Made by a program: the position numbers and the translations under genes
In this document: positions 57,781 to 64,000 of the stretch, piece by piece
Layout: each line of letters starts with the position of its first letter
How positions within the stretch are numbered: position 1 is the first letter of the stretch
DNA from: Cyprinodon diabolis
Lineage: Eukaryota > Chordata > Actinopteri > Cyprinodontiformes > Cyprinodontidae
Assembly: GCA_030533445.1 (NCBI GenBank)
Contig: CM060072.1
Span: forward strand, 11,985,875-12,049,874
Direction: 5' to 3'
DNA: 64,000 nucleotides
Notes under the pieces: generated by a model
The model's input: the letters and a program-made list of their open reading frames with translations, nothing else
Database searches by the model: none
Told to the model about the DNA's origin: nothing

Positions 57781-59770
57781 CTGCAAAACAAGCAAAACAT
57801 TCGAACATGAGTGAAGGTGAAAACAGGTGATCATCAACAAAATTGAAAGCAAATGTTCATATGCTCTGGTTCTGCACAGCTACATGCAAAACCTCAGAAC
57901 AATGCATAAATAAAATTTCCTTTGAAGGTTTGCAATTGCTGTAGAGTAAATTTCCTCAAAGTTTAGCAGTATTTACCTGAGTAAGATTCACTCCACTCGC
58001 TCTCTGGACTGGTGCATGCTTCATTGTGAAGGAATCCCTCAGTGCCTGTACTGTACGTCCAGTGTGTGTCTTTATCCAATGACTTCAGTAACTGTAAGAA
58101 CAACACCAGACTGAGTACGGCCTACACTTTGTCCAACTGGAAATTTCTCACACCAAATACTTTTTTTTATTAAGTTAACCTTTTTTATCGTTATTAATGC
58201 CAAACCGGCAGAACAAGACTAAGTGTGGGTATTCCTGCCAATGAAAAAATGCATGCAATTAAGAGTGAGAGCTTTAAGTCATGCTTACCTCGACAAGTTC
58301 TGGACTGTAGCTGTGTCCTGAAAGAGCGCAGCGGAAACCAGGGAGAGGAGAAAAAAGTACTTTCAGTATGGTTGGTCAGATATTATTACTTCTAATTATC
58401 TTTGCTTTTTTTTTTGTCAATTTTCAGTTAAAATGTGATCTTGCTCTCTTACCAGGGCTATGTTCAGGAGAAACCTCAAATCTGTGGGGAAAGTTGAACT
58501 GCAAAGGATCTGTCTCAATCTCAACTAAGTGAGACAACTCTGGAACTTCACCGCTCAGGTCAAACCCTGCAAAAAGAAAACAGTATTAATTCCCCTTGTT
58601 TATTTTAACATATATTTAAAACATATTGTGTTTTCATATCTCAGTTTTACATAAATATTTCAGAGTTTCTCACTTACCTAAACTGTCTATGTTTACTGTG
58701 CTGTCTACTGTGTTTTCCTGGGTGGACATGGCTTCCTCTGGCGGACACGTGTTCATGGGAGATTGAGTTTCACTGTAGTCTGACTCCTCCTCTTCCTTGA
58801 CTGGTTGTCTCTACGGAGACAAAAAGACAAATTCAGTAAGGGTGTTTTTTTTTCTCTAAACAAAACACAAGAAAATGCGTGCTCTGTGATAGTATTTACA
58901 TAGCCTAATCTCGGTCAGGATGAGAGTGGCATCGTTTGAATAAAACTCTAGCTGCACAGGAATAATTTTATCTATCGCTGGAGCAGATGAACAATATTTA
59001 CCTTCCTCCGCAGCTTGGCACTGCTCGACTTGCTTCTTTTGTCTGTAGAGAGGAAAGAAAAACATTTTAATTACTTTCCATCATTACCATCTTCTACTAG
59101 TATGAAAGCAGAAACAAATCTACAGTGAAAACTCTTTTATTATGTCGGGTAATGTTTCTCACCTCTACTTTTTGAAACAGCAGGCAGCATTCTGAAGACC
59201 CGCATGGCTTGGTGGCCTTTGTTAATGCTCTTGTCTTTAACCTCCTCAATGTCAGGCAGGGAGTTCATTGCACATCTGAAGTTGGCTTTCCATGTTTTGG
59301 GATCGCAAACCTGGCCTGTCGTGTATTTTCCTGTAGAAAGCGTTTAAAATGATTAATTAATATCAGCTTTTGCAGCAGAAAGATCACCTCGGTTTGTCAG
59401 CAATAAGGCTGAGGTTTATTTACTTGCTTCCTCACCTGTGTGGATGGCCCATTCTTTGAACAGACATGCATCTTTGTCGAGCTCCCAACCATGCCGAGCA
59501 GCATGCTTCCAGGGGATTGAGAACATTGTCTTCTCCTGCAACATACATTTTAGAAATTGCAGTTTTTTTAATTTCTTGATTTTTTTTCTTTTACATATTT
59601 GTTTTAAAATAAGTTTTCTGCACACACAAAAAAAGTGATCGAAGCTAAAAAAAAATTGGTTTAATGTATTATTAGATTTTTACCTTATCCACCCAAGCCA
59701 GACCATTGATGCTGTTTGACTCGATCATCTTCTCCAGCCACGGCCTCATCCTCATTCTGGACACAGGCAT
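57665..59770 (-). CDS. irf1: Interferon regulatory factor 1, complete coding region
   Basis: Nine coding exons on the minus strand: 59684-59770, 59436-59535, 59163-59330, 59002-59042, 58678-58810, 58453-58566, 58289-58317, 57977-58091, 57665-57780; a non-coding exon 1 lies upstream. All introns are GT-AG and phases close to 903 nt (300 residues plus TGA). The IRF DNA-binding domain (residues 1-113) starts [19 protein letters not shown] and has the five diagnostic tryptophans at 11, 26, 38, 46 and 58, with [21 protein letters not shown] basic, Ser/Lys/Arg-rich segment (119-137, [12 protein letters not shown]) is a likely nuclear signal. The acidic C-terminal half (138-300) is the expected activation region. 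IRF1 binds ISRE/IRF elements and activates interferon and antigen-presentation genes. [20 protein letters not shown] and the acidic tail favour IRF1 over IRF2. The 3' end faces the transporter gene, as in other vertebrates. Confidence 0.97.
57977..58091 (-). CDS. irf1: irf1 exon 9
   Basis: Encodes residues 225-263 ([19 protein letters not shown], then an acidic Ser-rich stretch). Acceptor TTCTTACAG, donor GTAAAT. Confidence 0.9.
58289..58317 (-). CDS. irf1: irf1 exon 8 (29-bp micro-exon)
   Basis: Only [10 protein letters not shown] is encoded. Acceptor CTCTTTCAG, donor GTAAGC; needed to keep the frame between exons 7 and 9. Confidence 0.88.
58453..58566 (-). CDS. irf1: irf1 exon 7
   Basis: Encodes residues 177-215 ([19 protein letters not shown], then [15 protein letters not shown]), acidic. 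Acceptor TTTTTGCAG, donor GTAAGA. Confidence 0.9.
58678..58810 (-). CDS. irf1: irf1 exon 6
   Basis: Encodes [18 protein letters not shown] and the Thr/Ser-rich, acidic region up to NIDSL. Acceptor TCTCCGTAG, donor GTAAGT. Confidence 0.9.
59002..59042 (-). CDS. irf1: irf1 exon 5 (41 bp)
   Basis: Encodes [14 protein letters not shown], the basic nuclear-signal-like segment. Acceptor TCTCTACAG, donor GTAAAT. Confidence 0.9.
59163..59330 (-). CDS. irf1: irf1 exon 4
   Basis: Encodes the C-terminal half of the DNA-binding domain: [37 protein letters not shown] and MRVFRMLP. Acceptor TTTCTACAG, donor GTGAGA. Confidence 0.93.
59436..59535 (-). CDS. irf1: irf1 exon 3
   Basis: Encodes [20 protein letters not shown] and [12 protein letters not shown] with Trp38, 46 and 58. 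100 bp, as in other IRF1 genes. Acceptor ATGTTGCAG, donor GTGAGG. Confidence 0.94.
59684..59770 (-). CDS. irf1: irf1 exon 2, coding part (start codon)
   Basis: ATG at 59770 opens [14 protein letters not shown] with Trp11 and Trp26. The exon itself reaches 59778; its acceptor TTTTAG is followed by GCACAAAC before the ATG. Donor GTAAAA. Confidence 0.93.
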
Positions 59771-60340
59771 GTTTGTGCCTAAAACACCCAATGACACAAG
59801 CAGAACAAGAGCGTTTTAGATAAAGAATCAGATGCCCCTACACATACTGGTGAGAGCAACTTTCTCCCCACATCCGCCTGAGCTTAGATTTAAGGCTGCC
59901 AGTTGGCCGCGCGCATAAAAAAAGGGTGAAAATGAGTTCATCCGAGGATTGCGGGGGAGGTTTAAGAGGGGGGCGTTTACGCATGAGTCAAAGATATTTG
60001 TAAGATTGCTGTGCTAAAAAAAAAAATCAATAAAAAAAAACATGCAGCTATTCTAAATATGTTTGTTAATTCGCCCTGTCTCATTTTTCAGCCAAAAGTG
60101 TTAAATAATAATCATAATAACATCTGAACTTTAAATGCTGCTGGAGGCGCACAACACGCGTTCATTCCCGTTCATAAATTAGAGCCACAATGTTTACAAT
60201 ATAAGCGACATCTAAGCAAAGCGTTGAAAAAAAAGTCTAAAAAACAGAAAAATAAAATAAAATAATCCAATGCATGCTCCTAAAACTATTCACATTGAAT
60301 CCATAAAAGTGATCAAGCATAAGTTTAAGGAACAACTTAC

Positions 60341-60470
60341 AGTGTCTAGTGTTTGTATGATCCAAGGGAAAAAAGGAAGATGCGTAAAAGGCAATAGTGC
60401 CAAAGGTCTGAGTTAGTAACAATCCGCTTCTTCTCGTTCCGGAATTATCCTTTTGGATAGCTGTATTGAA
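60341..60470 (-). other. irf1: irf1 non-coding exon 1 (5' UTR)
   Basis: A donor (ACACT|GTAAGT) lies at 60341 on the minus strand. The 5' limit is set about 30 bp below the TATA box and is approximate. Vertebrate IRF1 genes have such a non-coding first exon. Confidence 0.7.
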
Positions 60471-60500
60471 CTATACTGAGTACAGTGGCGGGTGGCTCTC

Positions 60501-60507
60501 TTATATA
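60501..60507 (-). promoter_or_regulatory. TATA box of irf1
   Basis: Minus-strand TATATAA in TGTATATAAGAGAG, about 30 bp above the inferred start. Confidence 0.7.
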
Positions 60508-60518
60508 CAGTTAAGGCT

Positions 60519-60546
60519 GGTATTCCCCGGTCAGCTCAGAGGGCGG
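60519..60546 (-). promoter_or_regulatory. NF-kB-like site and GC box in the irf1 proximal promoter
   Basis: Minus-strand GGGGAATACC (60519-60528) is one base off the kappa-B consensus GGGRNNYYCC. A GGGCGG GC box is on the plus strand at 60541-60546. Mammalian IRF1 has a comparable promoter-proximal kappa-B site; equivalence is inferred. Confidence 0.5.
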
Positions 60547-60966
60547 GATCGCACTGTAAAAAAATACCCATGTCAAAAAAAAAAAAAAAAAAAAAAGACG
60601 CACTTTATGTTTTGGCACTGAAAACCTTTTAAAAAAGGATTAAAAATCCATGTAGCAATTTTTATGTTGTAGTTTTAGTTTGTTTCAAAAGATTATTTAA
60701 TTTTTATTATTGTTTATTATGATTTTCCTTAAAATGTTTATTGCATCACTTTGTAGCAAACAAGCATTAAATAATTACAGAATGAGGTAATGAGTTATAA
60801 ATTATTAACAGGTTGCTTGAAATTAATACATTTGTATACATGCACGTGTTTAAAAAAATCTTATAAAAAATGCATTAAGATTATTATTATTATTTTTTTT
60901 TTGGATGATCAGCGACACTTTTTGCAGTGTGCTGCGCATGCGTTTGTGAAAAAGCAGTGGACCTGT

Positions 60967-60975
60967 TTCCGAGAA
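60967..60975. promoter_or_regulatory. GAS (STAT-binding) consensus upstream of irf1
   Basis: TTCCGAGAA fits TTCNNNGAA exactly, about 0.5 kb above the inferred irf1 start. IRF1 is a classical STAT1 target in other vertebrates. A single 9-bp match also occurs by chance. Confidence 0.45.
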
Positions 60976-61929
60976 ATCACGTTGTTGAGAGCAAGAGGGA
61001 AGTTAATAACAACAAGGCTTGATTACAGTAGCAAGCTGCACGTAGACGTGTGGCATAAAACTATAATGACCTGACCTGGAAGACGTTTTGTAATCGAGCA
61101 TGAAAAAGTGTGCTGGTGACCTTGCAGAGGTCTGTGCCGGAAGTTTTGCACCGTGCAGATGTATTTTATTTTTTATTAAATTCAAATTAATATCAGACAA
61201 AAATGCATGAGATTTTTGCAATGTTACTGTTAATGTAATAGAGATTTAACATAGACTGAATTTATTTAAAGTCACACTACATTCCCACCAAAAGAAAGGC
61301 AAGTATAGGGGTTTATTATTGCCCATTGGCATGTGACAGGAGGAAGAATTGAACCCACAACTTTCGGATGTGTGTGAATCTGTGCAATAGTTTAAAATAT
61401 TTTTTTATATTACTGTTATAATATGAATGCATGAAGTGACTTCCTCCGTGCATTCCTTCCCCCGGACTCCCGCTCTGGAATTAAAAATGTCCTCATGATA
61501 CCAGACAAGCCCTTTAGAATAAACAGACGCCGCTGTGAGAAGTGGGGCATTTACAAGAAATGCTGTAGTAATTTTCTCCTGCCGCTAGAGGCAGACTGTT
61601 ACATGCGCTCTCATAGGAAACCAGTTCAGAGGAGGTGTGGGTGTATTCATGCTGTCATACATTGGCACAGTGACAGAAACATACCACGTGCTCATGAAAC
61701 GCTTGGGAAACAAAGAAAATGTACGGGAGATGCAATGGCGTGTAAAAATGCTCACACTGATAAAAGTTTTTTTGTTTTTTTTGTTTTTTTAGTGTGCAAA
61801 TCTTATCACCGGGTCAGATATGTGTGGGTGTGTGTGTGCGTTTGTGTGTGGGGAGGAGTAAAGACACTCTTGCTATTTAAAACTGTGTTTGCACCATTAA
61901 AACATTTGGGAAGCCCCATAAATGCCTCG
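60976..61929. other. irf1 upstream flank
   Basis: No gene. A forward frame at 61495-61953 has no recognisable domain and runs into low-complexity T and TG tracts. An A tract at 60574-60596 lies nearer irf1. Confidence 0.45.
61820..61851. repeat. (TG)n microsatellite
   Basis: Imperfect TG repeats ending in GGGGAGG. Confidence 0.85.
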
Positions 61930-62110
61930 TTACATCTCCCCCTGCTGTCCTGACTCCTGGGGCTTCCCGAACGGTAGCTGCCTGTTGGCCGCGCGCGGCC
62001 CCGCTCTCAGCCCCGCCTCGCGCGCCTGGCAGGGAAGGACAGGGATTTTTCCTGCGGAGTTTTTCCACCGGCTTTCAATGAGTGGGATTTCCCGCCAATA
62101 ATTAAAGTCC
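61930..62110. promoter_or_regulatory. CpG-rich block, candidate promoter or enhancer
   Basis: The densest CpG cluster near irf1 (for example GGCCGCGCGCGGCCCCGC and GCCTCGCGCGCC) in otherwise AT-rich flank, about 1.5 kb above the irf1 start. Minus-strand frames here are a by-product of GC content. It could be an irf1 enhancer or the start of a divergent transcript. Confidence 0.45.
62084..62093. promoter_or_regulatory. Consensus NF-kB site
   Basis: GGGATTTCCC matches GGGRNNYYCC fully and is palindromic in its outer halves. It lies at the edge of the CpG-rich block. Binding is inferred. Confidence 0.5.
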
Positions 62111-62457
62111 ATATAGGGTATGGTTGGATCCTCCCAGGTTTCTGCTCTCCTGTTGTTTGTCAGCTGATACTCCAGCCAGCTCAGTGGAGAGAAATAGGTG
62201 AATTATAGGAATCGCTGCAGCTGATGTAACACATGCCAACTTCTATAGTTTTTTTCTTTAGTTTATCCATCTTTGCTTTATAACATCAGTGAAGAAAAGC
62301 ATCAGAAACAAATAAAGTATGAATAACTCAGCGAATAATTTTTTAATCCCTAGTTTGATGGTGGAAAATGTAAAGCATATCTGCACAGGGGCTGTATTAA
62401 AAATCCTTTGTTTAGTGAAAAGCATCCTGAATATACAATCCTCATCAAAAACAGGGT

Positions 62458-62690
62458 ATTGGCAGCATCATGTTGTGGGGATGCTTTACTTCAGTAGGGT
62501 CAGGGAAGCTAGTCAGAAAATAGTAAAATAAGGCACAAAGTTGGTTAGAGACAACAACAACATAAAAAAAACAAGATGGGGTGATGATCAACTTTCTGTA
62601 AAACAAAGTGGAAACACTGGAAGATTGAGGATGTTTCTGTGTTAGAATAGTCTAGTTCAAATCCAGACCTGAATCACACAGACCTTTTAT
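62458..62690 (+). pseudogene. Decayed Tc1 transposase fragment
   Basis: ATTGGCAGCATCATGTTGTG, GGATGCTTTACTTCAGTAGG and, later, TTCAAATCCAGACCTGAATC follow the GGGSIMLWGCF and SPDLNP coding blocks of a fish Tc1. Large deletions and shifts. Same family as 11968-12340. Confidence 0.65.
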
Positions 62691-64000
62691 GTTAAGAAAA
62701 ATGAAAGAAATAAACTTTTGCAAGTTACATCTTGTTTAAAATCATATTTCTTCCACATTAACCACTAGTTAGCTTCTTATTTTTGAGTTTCTGAACTCTA
62801 ATTTCAAGTTCGGTTAAATCTAGACTTAGACTAAACTTTATTTATCTCTTGGGATTACTCTTTTAGGGAAATTCTGGTTCCAGTAGCTTAAAAAGAGTAC
62901 AAAGAGTTAAAGCAAGATGCCATGAAAGATAAAAATACTACAGACAATATAACAAAAGTGTATACAGTAACAAAAAAGCATTTAAAAAAAAAAGAAAAAA
63001 GCTGTAATCTAAATGGCAGTTTGCAGATTAATTCACAGACAACTTTTATTCTGGTGAATAAGGCCACCTGAAATAATAAAATAGCAATTTGAAGCTTTGG
63101 CAGAAGCCAAGCAGCTTGAGCATTCAATCACTGTCCCCACCGGACCACGTGCTTTGACAGCTCAGTGACACTGGATCAAGCCAAAGCCCTCACACGTCAG
63201 CCACACAATTACAGCAGGTGAGAGAAGGAAAGCAATGCTTACCAGAGGAAACACTTTAATTTTAGCATAGATATTATGTAATATTTTGTAAGAGTGTTTT
63301 TTGCAAAACAACTCAAGTGATCCTGTATGAAGATTGCAGAGCAGCAGTTCAGCTTGTCATGCTTCCTGTTATTGGACAGCAGTGCGGTCATTTCTAATGA
63401 TAAACTCTTTAGCTTTTCGTTTTGAGAGGAAACAATAAAGAGAGAATGCATATTCAACGTAGTTGATTTAGAAAATAAAAGTGTGAGTGAGTTGAAGACA
63501 GAGTGAAAGGAGTAAGGAAAGGGAAAGGAAAATAGAATCAGCTCCTTTGGCATCTTCCTATGTTGTGGTGGTGTGGTGTGTCACTGAAAAGTGTATTTAT
63601 GTTTAGCACCCTCATCAGGCCACTAATTGTATTGTTTTTGAGAGTCAAGATAAAACAGGGTTCTCTGCGTCTGTGAGGGGAAAAAAAGAACTTTTCTCAG
63701 CTTCTAAAAGTTAACATTCGTTTTTAATTATTTATTTCGTCATATTTCCTGGAAGAAATATTAACTTTGGGCTATAATTTGTTGACATTCACATGCCCAG
63801 TTGAAGTATCCCACCCTGAAATGAAATCAAGAAATGGTTGCTCAAATGAACAAATTGCACAGTAATGAAAAGGGAATGTAAAAATAATAAATCCCCCTGG
63901 TTGTATCAGATGACTCGCCTCTGGTTGTTAAGTGTTGCACTTTTACCTTTTGAAAGCCACATGCACAAGACAGAGGTTTGGTTTTCTCTCTTTGAACTTG
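62691..64000. other. Flank with nothing recognised
   Basis: AT-rich. Short minus-strand frames (62888-63127, 63239-63553) show only low-complexity residues and no domains. Confidence 0.45.

Noticed and set aside
61495..61953. 152-codon frame upstream of irf1
   Set aside because: Passes through T and TG tracts and shows no recognisable domain or exon boundaries.
61877..62112. Arg/Ala/Gly-rich minus-strand frames in the CpG block
   Set aside because: Composition follows from GC content; no conserved motif and no supporting splice sites.
62098..62120. CArG-box-like CCATATAGG near the CpG block
   Set aside because: It has only five A/T bases between CC and GG, so it does not fit CC(A/T)6GG.

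Overview
This is a piece of vertebrate, almost certainly teleost fish, nuclear DNA. It is AT-rich, carries intron-containing genes with vertebrate exon sizes, and is packed with fish-type Tc1/mariner and hAT elements and dispersed repeats. Two protein-coding host genes can be supported. One is an organic cation/carnitine transporter of the SLC22A4/SLC22A5 (OCTN) type on the + strand (exons 2 to 10, 2662-9717; exon 1 is not in the window). The other is a complete interferon regulatory factor 1 gene (irf1) on the - strand (coding exons 57665-59770, non-coding first exon about 60341-60470, TATA-type promoter just above). They point tail to tail, as SLC22A5 and IRF1 do on human 5q31, so the window looks like a conserved vertebrate synteny block.

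Layout. 1-2440: start of a Ty3/Gypsy-like LTR retrotransposon on the - strand (gag running off the left edge, primer-binding site, short LTR), a fold-back element with 43-bp tandem repeats in its arms, a long TA microsatellite and an internally deleted Tc1. 2662-9717: the transporter. 10.1-57.0 kb: a 48-kb gene-poor interval in which I find no further host gene. It holds at least five kinds of Tc1/mariner element (one structurally intact at 44980-46227), several hAT-type non-autonomous elements with 8-bp target duplications, a perfect 170-bp palindrome, several copies of two dispersed repeat families, a LINE remnant and microsatellites. 57.0-60.6 kb: irf1. 60.6-64 kb: upstream flank with a consensus GAS-type site, a CpG-rich block with a consensus kappa-B site, and a decayed Tc1.

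The two genes have separate roles: one is a plasma-membrane solute carrier, the other a STAT1/NF-kB-inducible transcription factor. What links them is conserved neighbourhood, not a pathway. The most informative material is the transposon stratigraphy: in several places one element sits inside another and the target duplications allow the empty site to be read directly. I found no convincing evidence of an undescribed biological system. The leads best worth testing are the intact Tc1, the DD36E family copies, the palindromes and the irf1 upstream regulatory block. Family names for repeats come from recognition of sequence pattern, not from a database search.
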